This document shows positions 7,128-17,100 of a DNA stretch of 64,000 bases, in pieces. Each line of letters starts with the position of its first letter. Position 1 is the stretch's first letter. The notes beneath the pieces are model-generated. The model was not told the DNA's origin and made no database searches. It worked only from the letters and a program-made list of their open reading frames with translations. The DNA is from an uncultured Ignavibacteria bacterium. Lineage in GTDB: Bacteria > Bacteroidota > Ignavibacteria > SZUA-365. The translations under genes and the position numbers were made by a program. The DNA lies in the NCBI GenBank assembly GCA_913061095.1, contig CAJXVM010000018.1, positions 1 to 64,000 on the forward strand. The letters are read 5' to 3'.

Positions 7128-10100
7128 TCAGTGAGCGAGAATGATAAGAGGCGGCGACGTTTGCCGCGACGAACCGCCATGCGCATGAATGAAATACAGT
7201 CCCGCGGGTACCGGCCGTCCCGCGTCGTCGCGGCCGTCCCAGTAATACAGGCGACTGCCACTGCGTATCGGACCGGTATGAATAACACGGCACACGCGGC
7301 CGAGCATGTCGTGGACGGTGATTCCCACGACTGCATCCCGCGCGACCCGCAGGTCGAATGCCGCTCCGCGGGATGTGGGATTCGGATACGGAGCACCGAT
7401 CCGGATTTCTCCGGCCAACGGCGGATCCGCCGCGCGCTGTCCGGCGGAAGGACGTGCGAGGATATGCAGGATGGAGGGCGCATCGCCTGTGAACACGGGA
7501 TACTGCATCTGATCGCGCAGGGATACCTGCCGGCCGGTCAGCGGAACCTCGAGCAGGAGTTCCACATCCGGCGGCACGGCATCAAGCCCGTCAAAGGAAA
7601 GCACGACGGCCTCCCGCGTTTCCGCTTCGATCGAGAGCGTCCATTGATGCTCGGTAAGCTCCGAACTGCGCATGTCGCGCCCGCAGAAGCGCTGCGCCCC
7701 CTCCCACTCGGGATGCGTGAATGAGGCGAATACGCTCCCGATACCGCGGGGCGCCGGATAATCGCGCCGGTCGAACGCATTCTCCGCCTCGGGATGAACA
7801 CCGAAGGAAAGCGTGCGGTCCGTGACCGTTCCGTAGGCGAGGGATATGCCGACGGTCCATCCCCGGTCGTCAGCGGAAAACCGCGTCGTCGTGAAGAGAC
7901 TGTCCCAGGGAATGAGCAGTGAGGGCCGGTCGTCGCGGTTGAAATAATAGTACCCGTAATATGGCTCGAATGAGGAATGCGTCGAGCGCACATCGTCGAA
8001 GCGGTACAGTGGATCGCTCACACCGTTTACCTGCTGGACGACGGACCATGACAGCGTCTGAGGGAACGGATTGCCGATCAGATTCCATCCCTCGTGCAGG
8101 GAGATCGTGGCATTGCGTCCCGCATCGACGGGAGCAGACAATACCGTGCGGTCCACCGCGACGTCGCCGCGATGCAGCAGCCAGAACGCCCGTCCCGGTC
8201 GCGCCTGGAATCGCGCGCCGCCGTCATGGGGCAGCAGGTACGCCGATGGATCGCCCGCGCTGCCGTCATCGGTGAAGAGTTTCCAGTTTTCGTTCTGTCC
8301 GCCGGTGAGCAGCGTCGCAATATCGATCCCGGCATCCCCGGGCAGGGAAACGATGCGGTAATCCGACGGAATGTATGCGCCGCGGTCCTCGTGATAGGCG
8401 AAGCGCCAGACATGATCCAGATCCACTGTGGCGGGATACGGCCGTGGTTCTGCCGTCGCCGTGAAGAGCAGCGGACTGCCCGTGACGCCGTTCGACGTCG
8501 CGGTCACCTCGTACGTCCCGATCCTGTCACCGAGCGTCAGCTGTGTGCGCACCGTTCCGTCTGCGCCGGTGCTGCCCTGCAGGGGATCCAGCTGTCCGCC
8601 GCTCGCGCCCGGCGGCTGTGCGAGCTGGAACTCCACGGGAACGCCCTCCGCCGGCTCCCCGCCTCCATAACGAACGGTGACTTCCAGGGCCTGCGGCAGC
8701 GTCGTGCCCGTGACTGCGCGCTGATCGTTCCCTCCCGTGATGGTCATGATCAGCTCCGTTTCTCCCGCGACGTCGAACTCCCCGCTCTCCGCGAATGCGA
8801 GTCCGGCGGCAACCGCACGCAGCGTGAATCCCGAACCGGGAGCATCAAGGGAGATGTCATCGAAGCTGGCCCGGCCGTCGGATGCACGCCGGGATACGGT
8901 GCCATGCAGAACCGCAGATCCGGGATTGCTGCCGATCTCCAGAGTGATCCATGCGCTGCTGCTGTCGACGATATTCATGTCGCTGTCTGTGACACCCACG
9001 ACGATCTCCGGGGCGATCGCTTCGTCGACCGCGGCGTCGCCGGGCTGCTGCAGGAAGACGAGCCGCGCCGGGGCGCCCGGGGTGACGGAGAACGGATCGC
9101 TGACGGCGGACTGCAGTCCCGCGGACCTCGCACGCAGGCGATATCCCTCGCCGGGGGTGTCGACGGAAAGGTCATCGAAGACGGCGATCCCTCCCGACAA
9201 TCTGACCGCTGTGCTTCCGTTCAGGTTTGCCTGTCCGGGATTGCTTTCGAATTCCATCTGAATCCAGGCAGTGCTGCTGTCGACGATGTTCATCTCGCTG
9301 TCCATCACCGCGATCGCGATCTCCGGGTCGAGGACCTGGTTGATCGCCGCATCGCCGGGCTGCTGCAGGAAGACGAGCTGAACGGGCAAACCCGGTGCGA
9401 TGTCGAACAGGTCGCTCGTGTCGGGAATCAGCCCGGCCGAACGCGCCACGAGTGCATACCCGGCACCGGCCTCGGGGATGCGCAGTCCGCTGAATGCCGC
9501 GCGCCCCTGCTCTGCATTCACCCCGGCCGTACCGAGCAGCGCGGTGCGGTCATCGAGCACGCTGAGCTCGACCCGTGCGGAACTGTTGTCCACCTGCCGT
9601 CCATCGGCATCGAGCACGGTCACCACGGGCTGCGGGGAAAGGGACTGGTCGGCTGATCCGTTCGCGGGCCAGGCTTCGAACGCAACGCGGAACGCCTCAC
9701 CGGGTCCGATGACATTGAACGGCTGGCTGACCGCATTTGGCAGACCGGGCGATGTTGCACGCAGCGTGTACCCCTCACCGGGTTTGTCGATGCTCAGCGC
9801 ATCGAACGTGGCCTCCCCGTTTACCGTATTCCGCGGGCTCCTCCCGGAAAGGATGGCGCTGCCGCTCGGATCGTTCTCGAGGCTCAGCGCGACCTGCACG
9901 GGGGTTTCCGTCACGATGTTCCGCCACTGATCCTCGACACCCACGACGACGGTGGGAATGACCGCGTCCACCTCCGCATTGCCCGGTTGTGACCGGAAAA
10001 GCATTCGCGCGGCCGCGCCGTGCCTGATACTGAAAGCGTCGCTCGTATCAGCGATCACGTCCGCGGCCTCGGCGACGAGTCGATATCCGGCTCCGGCTTC

Positions 10101-12578
10101 ACGGATGCGGAGTCCGCTGAACCCGGCGACACCTTCAACCGTGGAAACGGGATTCGCGCCTCCTTCGAGGTCCACGCCGGGTTGATCGAGCACGGACAGC
10201 GTCACATCCAGCCCGTCCACATCGACCGGGCGACCGTCGGCATCCACGACTGAAATCCGCGGCTGTGCGGGCAGCGGCACATCCGCGTTGTCACCCGACG
10301 GCTGAACCGTGAAGCGCAGGCGGTTCGCCGTGGGAACGCGAACCGCAAAGGCATTGCTCGTATCAGAAGTCAGTCCCGACGACACCGCGGCGATGCGGTA
10401 GCCTTCTCCCGCGGCATCTATCGACAGCCCGGAAAACACCTCGGATCCGCGCACGATTTTCTGCAGTGTGCCCCGAAGCTGTCCCGGTCCGTTGCCCTGC
10501 AGCGTGAGCGAGACGGACTGTGTAAAATCGTTGTTTCTGTTACCGTGACGGTCGAGCACCTCCACGGTGAGGGCGAACGTTTCGTCGACCACGACATCCG
10601 CCATGGTGTTCGTGATACGAAGGCGTTCCGGCGTGCCGGCCGCCACGGTGAACGTGTTGCTCGTCGCGGGAGGAAGCCCGTCGGCTTCCGCGAGCAGATA
10701 ATACCCCGTACCCGCGCGCCGCAGCGTGAGCTGATCGAACACCGCCTCGCCCTCCTGCGCGGCCCGCGTGGTGACGCCGTGCAGTGTATCCGGCGGGGGA
10801 TCGTTCCCCAGCCGCAGCCGGACCTCGCGCGTATCCTTCCGCACACGGTCGCCGTTTGTATCCACCAGATGCACGCGCGTCTGGAACACCTCGCCCGCGC
10901 GCACGGTGGGAATCACCTGCTCGAAGCGCATCGCGACGGCTTCGGGCGCGGGAACGATATGCACGACCGGCGTCGAGGCGGTAATTGCGCTTCCGTACTG
11001 TGCGGTAAAGGTGTAGTCTCCTGCCATGTCCACGGAGATATCATCCCAGCTGGCCCGGCCGTTGACCAGCTGCGCCAGCGCTGTTCCGGACATCGTTCCC
11101 GCGGCAGGCGATTTTGTCAGAAGGAGTTCCGGCGTGATATTCGTCGTCGAATTCCCGGAGCTGTCCCGCAGTTCCGCGGTGAAAACATCGAGTGTTTCTC
11201 CCACCACGCCTGAATCCGGCCATGCGGTGAAAATCATTGAGGCGGGTGCGCCGGGAAGGATGTCAAACGCGGCGCTGACCGCCGCCTGCAATCCGGATGA
11301 CTGGAAAACGAGGTCGTAGTTTTTCGCTGCGAGATCGATACGCAGATCGGGGAACACCGCGATGCCGTTCGATGCCGTCTGTCGGGTCGGCGCTCCGCTG
11401 AGTTTCGCCCCGGGCGCCCCTCCGCTCAGCATGGCCGTCACGCTCACGCCCGCGCGGGACAGCAGGACGCCGTATCCGTCGAGCACGCCGACGAGGGGAT
11501 GCGGCGAGAGCGTCCAGCCCGAGGGGCCGGACTGCGGACTGCGCATCACCTGTAAATGTGATGGGGTTTCCGACGTGGGTACGGCGCTGCGATAGATGCG
11601 GCCGGAAGTGGCGGTCGAACCCTGGTACCTTCCGCAGATGTAGGCATGACCGGAGACGGGATCGACCAGCATGTCGCCGGCGTTGAAGTCTCCCGGAGCG
11701 ATCGCGTCCTTCAGACGCGTCTCCTCGCGGGCGATCCCCGGCTGCCGCCAGGAATACAGGGTGTTGAGCCCATACGCGAACAGTCGTCCGTCGGGACTGA
11801 CGGCCATCGGAGACGGAACCGGTGGCACGGGCGCGCTGTACATGCCGGTGTTCCAACTGCTGCCGTTGTCGCTCGTGTAGACGATGATGTTCTGCACGCC
11901 GGAGTGCAGCGAGGCGTACACGCGGCCGCTGTCACCCACCACCAGCGCAGCGACGCCGCTGTTGGGATACGACAATGTCGCGGCGCTCCAGGACTGTGAC
12001 GCGGAGCGGCTGAAAATCCCGTTGTCGGTCGCGGCGTAGAAATACCCGTTCGCGTAGGCGAGATCATTGATGCGCAGGCCCGACAGGCCATCCACATCCC
12101 AGATCCAGCCTCCGTCCGTCGACCGCAGTATCCCGTCGGCCGTCGCCGCGAACAGCGTACTGCCGTTGCCCGCGTCCGCGAGCAGAGAGAGTACCGGCGC
12201 CTTCACCTGCGCCTGCGCCGTCTGCCATGAGGAACCGTTATCCGTGCTGCGATAGATTTCGAAGGTGCTTCCCGCCAGGAGGACTCCCCGGCGCGCATTG
12301 TAGGCCAGGCAGGACACCTCCTCCTGTTTCTGCAGCTTCAGCGTGGATATCCCCGTCCACTGCATCCCGTTCCCCGAGCGATAGATATCGCCGCCGATCC
12401 TGCCCGCCGCCCAGAGGTAATTGCCGGAGATCGCCAGTGCCTGGATATCATCGGGAAGTTCCAGCACCCTGTCCCAGCTGTAGTTCTGGGCTGCCGCGCT
12501 GCCGGCGAGTACCGCGATCAACACGGCTGCCGTCAGTTCCCTGCGAAGAATGGCGCGACACATAGACAAGAGGCTCAC
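7128..12578 (-). CDS. Giant secreted propeller/Ig-repeat protein with T9SS-type C-terminus
   Basis: A protein of 1,816 residues from the GTG at 12578, which has GGAGG four bases upstream; the ATG at 12563 has no ribosome site. A signal peptide (AAVLIAVLAGSAAAQ) is followed by a BNR/sortilin-like propeller (about 25-350, IYRSTDNGSSWQ, ILRSTDGGWIWD). About nine Ig-like repeats of 100-115 residues follow, each with a pattern like RLVFLQQPGDAAVDEAIAP, then FDDLSVDTPGEGYxLRA. A Big_1-like domain (EPAEGVPVEFQL) comes next, then a beta domain. The end is a FlgD/T9SS-like sorting domain (PYPNPTSRG, DMLGRV, PVPAGLYFIHA). The repeats at about 8990-9080 and 9280-9375 are still alike at DNA level, so duplication was recent. 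It is the first gene of the caspase operon; a surface stalk or adhesin role is inferred. Confidence 0.85.
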   Translation of the reverse strand: MSLLSMCRAILRRELTAAVLIAVLAGSAAAQNYSWDRVLELPDDIQALAISGNYLWAAGRIGGDIYRSGNGMQWTGISTLKLQKQEEVSCLAYNARRGVLLAGSTFEIYRSTDNGSSWQTAQAQVKAPVLSLLADAGNGSTLFAATADGILRSTDGGWIWDVDGLSGLRINDLAYANGYFYAATDNGIFSRSASQSWSAATLSYPNSGVAALVVGDSGRVYASLHSGVQNIIVYTSDNGSSWNTGMYSAPVPPVPSPMAVSPDGRLFAYGLNTLYSWRQPGIAREETRLKDAIAPGDFNAGDMLVDPVSGHAYICGRYQGSTATSGRIYRSAVPTSETPSHLQVMRSPQSGPSGWTLSPHPLVGVLDGYGVLLSRAGVSVTAMLSGGAPGAKLSGAPTRQTASNGIAVFPDLRIDLAAKNYDLVFQSSGLQAAVSAAFDILPGAPASMIFTAWPDSGVVGETLDVFTAELRDSSGNSTTNITPELLLTKSPAAGTMSGTALAQLVNGRASWDDISVDMAGDYTFTAQYGSAITASTPVVHIVPAPEAVAMRFEQVIPTVRAGEVFQTRVHLVDTNGDRVRKDTREVRLRLGNDPPPDTLHGVTTRAAQEGEAVFDQLTLRRAGTGYYLLAEADGLPPATSNTFTVAAGTPERLRITNTMADVVVDETFALTVEVLDRHGNRNNDFTQSVSLTLQGNGPGQLRGTLQKIVRGSEVFSGLSIDAAGEGYRIAAVSSGLTSDTSNAFAVRVPTANRLRFTVQPSGDNADVPLPAQPRISVVDADGRPVDVDGLDVTLSVLDQPGVDLEGGANPVSTVEGVAGFSGLRIREAGAGYRLVAEAADVIADTSDAFSIRHGAAARMLFRSQPGNAEVDAVIPTVVVGVEDQWRNIVTETPVQVALSLENDPSGSAILSGRSPRNTVNGEATFDALSIDKPGEGYTLRATSPGLPNAVSQPFNVIGPGEAFRVAFEAWPANGSADQSLSPQPVVTVLDADGRQVDNSSARVELSVLDDRTALLGTAGVNAEQGRAAFSGLRIPEAGAGYALVARSAGLIPDTSDLFDIAPGLPVQLVFLQQPGDAAINQVLDPEIAIAVMDSEMNIVDSSTAWIQMEFESNPGQANLNGSTAVRLSGGIAVFDDLSVDTPGEGYRLRARSAGLQSAVSDPFSVTPGAPARLVFLQQPGDAAVDEAIAPEIVVGVTDSDMNIVDSSSAWITLEIGSNPGSAVLHGTVSRRASDGRASFDDISLDAPGSGFTLRAVAAGLAFAESGEFDVAGETELIMTITGGNDQRAVTGTTLPQALEVTVRYGGGEPAEGVPVEFQLAQPPGASGGQLDPLQGSTGADGTVRTQLTLGDRIGTYEVTATSNGVTGSPLLFTATAEPRPYPATVDLDHVWRFAYHEDRGAYIPSDYRIVSLPGDAGIDIATLLTGGQNENWKLFTDDGSAGDPSAYLLPHDGGARFQARPGRAFWLLHRGDVAVDRTVLSAPVDAGRNATISLHEGWNLIGNPFPQTLSWSVVQQVNGVSDPLYRFDDVRSTHSSFEPYYGYYYFNRDDRPSLLIPWDSLFTTTRFSADDRGWTVGISLAYGTVTDRTLSFGVHPEAENAFDRRDYPAPRGIGSVFASFTHPEWEGAQRFCGRDMRSSELTEHQWTLSIEAETREAVVLSFDGLDAVPPDVELLLEVPLTGRQVSLRDQMQYPVFTGDAPSILHILARPSAGQRAADPPLAGEIRIGAPYPNPTSRGAAFDLRVARDAVVGITVHDMLGRVCRVIHTGPIRSGSRLYYWDGRDDAGRPVPAGLYFIHAHGGSSRQTSPPLIILAH

Positions 12579-12870
12579 GAGTCCTCCGGCATTATCAGGG
12601 TTTATTATCACTGCGCCGCAGGTCGCTGCGGAACAGGAATGGTAAAACAGAATGAGTACAGGAAAACTACGATTATTTTATAGAAAGACAACCACGGCGA
12701 AGCGGCATACGCGGGCGGTGCAATTGCGGGAGCGCGCGTACCTCCTTTCGTTCCCTGACTTGACCAAGCTCCCCTCCCTCCCCACCGGCTACGGGACGCA
12801 GCCATCAGCAGCACGTGCCTCGTCCCGGGGCATTCGTCACTGACCAGGGGATGTCCTCATCAGCGTCTCA

Positions 12871-13491
12871 TTACATGATGACCATCCACGGCTTCCACAG
12901 CTTCTTGTTGAAGAGGTAGAAGGCGTCGGTCTGCGGTTCGACCAGGTACACCTTGTTGTCGGTGAATGAATAGAAAATGTTGACCGAATGGCCCCAGTTG
13001 AACGGAGGATTCTTCGGACCGTACCAGATCGTTCCAAAGGCGATGCCGGGGAAAAAGAGGTTGACATTGCCCTGCAGCACCTGGGAAAAGTCGTCGCAGT
13101 CGAACACCTCGGCAATCCAGACACGGAGGTCCGTGCTGTCGAAGTTCGTCATGAACTGTTTCAGTTCCCAGATGGAGTAACCGGTGTAACTTCCGTCCGA
13201 GACGTGAAACTGCCAGCTGCCCGGACCCAGCGCTGCCTTGATCGCGTTGATGACATTGATTCCGGGGATGTTGGGCTTCGTGCCGAAAGCATTTGCGACA
13301 TCATCGACCGGACGCGGATTCTTCTCGAAATCGAAGATCTCGACACTCTTGTCGAGATGCGGCGGATCGGTCGGCTCGTTATAGTCACGAAGGATCACGG
13401 TCGGCTGATCATCGCGCAGCGTGTCGACATAATCCTCGATGCGCTGTGCCGCCGGGATGGACTTCTGCAGTTCTTCGAGTTCCATATACAT
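12871..13491 (-). CDS. Papain-fold protein resembling the MOA lectin C-terminal protease domain
   Basis: A protein of 206 residues. The ATG at 13491 has AAGGAG eight bases upstream. No signal peptide or membrane segment is visible. The second half contains Cys132 (FDCDDFSQ), His168 (NWGHSVNIFY) and Glu185 (YLVEPQTDAFY), spaced like the Cys-His-Glu triad of the papain-like C-terminal domain of the Marasmius oreades agglutinin and of bacterial or phage MOA-related proteins. That fungal domain is a calcium-dependent cysteine protease. The lectin half is absent here, replaced by about 85 residues of unrecognised sequence. It is monocistronic between two giant surface-protein genes. Family assignment comes from recalled motifs and needs a profile search. 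Confidence 0.72.
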   Translation of the reverse strand: MYMELEELQKSIPAAQRIEDYVDTLRDDQPTVILRDYNEPTDPPHLDKSVEIFDFEKNPRPVDDVANAFGTKPNIPGINVINAIKAALGPGSWQFHVSDGSYTGYSIWELKQFMTNFDSTDLRVWIAEVFDCDDFSQVLQGNVNLFFPGIAFGTIWYGPKNPPFNWGHSVNIFYSFTDNKVYLVEPQTDAFYLFNKKLWKPWMVIM

Positions 13492-14177
13492 GGTGATATC
13501 TCCTTATCCGTGTGGTGGGTGATTTCTCATAGTCCGACAGGTCTGTGCTTCGGATCTCCCTTCCGCTACGTCATGAACACCACCTCCTCTCGGTCCGCCG
13601 GAGGTGATGCATGCTGACGACATGCGCTCACGAATCGACGAACCGTATCAGCTGTTCGGATTCAGTGATACATGCGCACCGTCGGACTGATGCACCAGCC
13701 CGCACGCCGTTTCCCTGCGAGAGGGAACGGCACGCCAACACTTCTCATACACCGCCTAGAGAATTCTATCAGGCCTGGACACATCGTCCATGCCCGCGTG
13801 CTCCCATTGCATCACGCCGGGCCGTCCGACAGTCCGTATGTTGTAAAAGATCTCTATGTCCTGTTAAGACGAAAACACATTACGCATTTCATGCGATAAT
13901 GTCAAGCGGTGGAGATCCGCGGACATGCATCTTTTTTTCGATGGAACAGGGCACTGGAATCACATCCATCAGGAGTCATGGAATGTCCGGGCGCGCTTCG
14001 GGCTCAGCTTACAAAATTGTAAGCCATCTGTCAGGAACTTGTAATGCAGAGTTCACCTGTTCGAAAGGTGGACATTCTAGATTGGGGTGTACGTCCGGTG
14101 TATCACGCGAGCACCGGTACCGGGAAATCCCCTCTGTCTGCCTGATAGTATCCATCATTGAACGGATGAGGTTTTGC
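13492..14177. other. 686-bp intergenic region with a palindrome
   Basis: I see no convincing gene here; short reading frames lack ribosome sites and coding character. The sequence is less GC-rich near 13840-14060. An 18-bp inverted repeat at 14007-14024 (arms GCTTACAA and TTGTAAGC) is the clearest element. The region probably holds promoters for the divergent papain-fold gene and the SprB-like gene. Confidence 0.4.
14007..14024. promoter_or_regulatory. Inverted repeat GCTTACAA-AA-TTGTAAGC
   Basis: The perfect 8-bp arms surround AA, 153 bp before the start of the SprB-like adhesin. A related half site CTTGTAATG follows at about 14038. An operator is plausible but unproven. Confidence 0.4.
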
Positions 14178-17100
14178 ATGAGACGCGTTAGATTCTGTAT
14201 CCCATTCATGCTGCTGTTGTTCCTCACCTCGCCCCTTGTGCTCGCACAGCAGGTGTCTGTCGACTTCAAGCAGGCCGCGAACAACGACAAGCGTTATCAA
14301 CTTGGAAACGTGCGCTGGATTCAGTCCGTTCTCCAGAGAAACAATTCGATGTATTTCGAGGGGATGTCCGTCCCGCAGCGCATCATGCTGGACAATATTC
14401 CGAAGACTGCCGGAAATCAGCATGCACTGACATTCAGTCATCTCGCGACGAAAAATGGCATCCACGCCTATGATTATCTGACTTCGTACAAACAGGCGAA
14501 GGACGCGTCCATCGCGATCGCCGGTCCGAATGTGCTTGTCAACATGAATGAATGCGGCACGTCCATTGGTCCGCCACGCAGTCTCGGATCCACCTGTGCG
14601 GCACTCCATTCCGGGCCACACAGCCTGGAAGTGCACGTCCCGGACGTGATGTCCGGCGTGCTGTCGCATGACATCAACAAAAGCATGGCGAATTACGAAC
14701 AGGAGTACGGGAACCGCACGATTACCATATACGGCGACGCGCCCATCACAGCCGCCACGCTGACATTCAACGGGTACTCGACGCACAAGGACAAACTCGC
14801 GGAGTACACGCTGAGCTGGACGTCCAGTTCCAGCGTCATCCTCGTGGAGATGGCGGCCCATCTCGCGCTTGGCGTTGACGTACAGAACGCCGGCAGTGGC
14901 ATCGGATACGGCAGCGGGTTCGGCGCTGGCAGCATCAGCGGCGCGCCGTTTCATTTCAAGCTTGAGGAGCTCGACGGCAGACCGCTCGGCAGCAGGGACA
15001 ATCAGATCATGAGTGCCGCCATACGGCAGCGCATCGACTGCGCCGTTAGCGGTCCCACACCGGTCTGCGTCGGGACACAGAACACCTACACCTTCGGCAC
15101 CGCATTGAAAGGGTTGAGCTTCAGCTGGAACATCTCATCCAACAGCAGCGGTGCGTCCATCGTCGGATCGTCGACCGGGCAGTCCGTCATCGTCGACGCC
15201 GGAAACACGACAGGCGCGTACACGCTGACAGCCAAGGTCAGCGACGGTGTGCAGGTGATCACATGCACGACGAAGGTCACCGTATCCGGCATCACGGTCG
15301 CTGCGAGCGCCACGCCGATTCTCTGCAAGGGCGGCAGTTCCACGGTCACCGTTTCCGCCAGCGGCGGAACGGCACCGTATACCGGCGCGGGGAATTTCAG
15401 CAAAAAGGCGGGCACGTATACGTTCACCGTCACCGACGCGAACGGCTGCAGCGGGATGACGACCGTGAATGTCAGTGAGCCCTCGGAGCTGCAGGCGTTT
15501 TCGAGCGCCACGACCGTGAGCTGTTCCAACAGCATGGCAACGGTGGATGTCACCGCCAAGGGCGGGAAGCCGCCGTACAAGGGCATCGGGAGATACAAAC
15601 GCAGCGCCGGCACACACACGTTCACCGTCACCGATGATCTCGGATGCCAGAAACAGACATCCGTCACGGTCACATCCTCACCGACGCTGACCGTCGCCGC
15701 TTCCGCGACGCCGATCGCCTGCAATGGCGGAACGTCCACGGTGACGGTCTCCGCCGGGGGCGGCACGCCGCCCTTCACCGGTGTCGGCACGTTCACTCGG
15801 ACGGCGGGAACGTATTCATTCACCGTCACCGACGCGAACAACTGCAGCGGCACGGCGACGGTGACCATCACCGAGCCGCCGGCACTGACGGCATCGCTCA
15901 ACGCCACGGCCATCGGCTGCAATGGCGGGACCTCGTCGGTGACAATCGCGGCTTCCGGCGGCACACCTCCCTATTCCGGCACCGGCACGTTCACGAAGTC
16001 TGCCGGGACGTACACCTTCACCATCACGGACGCGAATAACTGCAGCGTCACAAAGTCCGTGACGATCAGTGAACCGCCGACGCTTTCGATCAGCGCGAGC
16101 GCCACGGCGATCAGCTGCAGCAACAGCAATTCCACCGTCACCGTCGCGGCCACGGGCGGAACGCCACCGTATACCGGCACCGGCACGTTCACGAAGGGCG
16201 GCGGGACGCACAGCTTCACCGTCACCGACGCGAACGGCTGCTCGGAAACAACGTCAATCACCATCACCGCTCCGTCGTCGCTCACAGCTTCGGCCACCGC
16301 GACGCCGATCGCCTGCAACGGCGGCACTTCCTCGGTGACCGTTTCGGCCACGGGCGGCACACCGCCCTACTCCGGCACCGGCACATTCAGCAAAACAGCC
16401 GGCACATACAATTTCACCGTCACCGATGCGAACAACTGCACGGCGACAACGTCGGTAACCGTTACCGAGCCATCGGTGCTCACCATCACCGCCGGCGCCT
16501 CGACTATTGCCTGCAACGGCGGCACTTCCACCGTGACGGTCGCGGCCTCCGGCGGCACACCGCCCTATTCCGGCACCGGTACGTTCACAAAAGCGGCCGG
16601 CACGCATACATTCACTGTGACTGATGCCAACAATTGCTCGGAGACAGCCACGGTCACCATTACGGAGCCGCAGGCGATCACGGTGACGGCCAGTGCATCA
16701 ACGATCGCCTGCAACGGCGGTACTTCCACCGTGACGGTCGCGGCCAGCGGCGGTACACCCCCCTACTCCGGCACCGGCACATTCACGAAATCCGCGGGCA
16801 CGCACACGTTTACCGTGACCGATGCCAACAACTGCACTGCCGCGACGTCTGTCACCATCAGCGAGCCGCCGGCGCTCACTGCAGCGGCCAACGCGACCGC
16901 GATTACGTGCAGCAACAGCAGTTCCACGGTCACCGTGACAGCTTCCGGCGGTACACCACCATACTCCGGCACCGGCACGTATACTCGCGGCGCCGGCACG
17001 CACAACTTCACCGTGACGGACGCCAATAACTGCGCAACGACGACCTCGGTGACCATCACGGCGCCCTCCTCACTGGTCGCGACCGCCAGCGCAACGGCGA

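Noticed and set aside
8094-9656. A 520-codon plus-strand frame opposite the giant Ig-repeat protein
   Set aside because: It is an antisense shadow of repeated Ig domains, which repeat in the shadow too.
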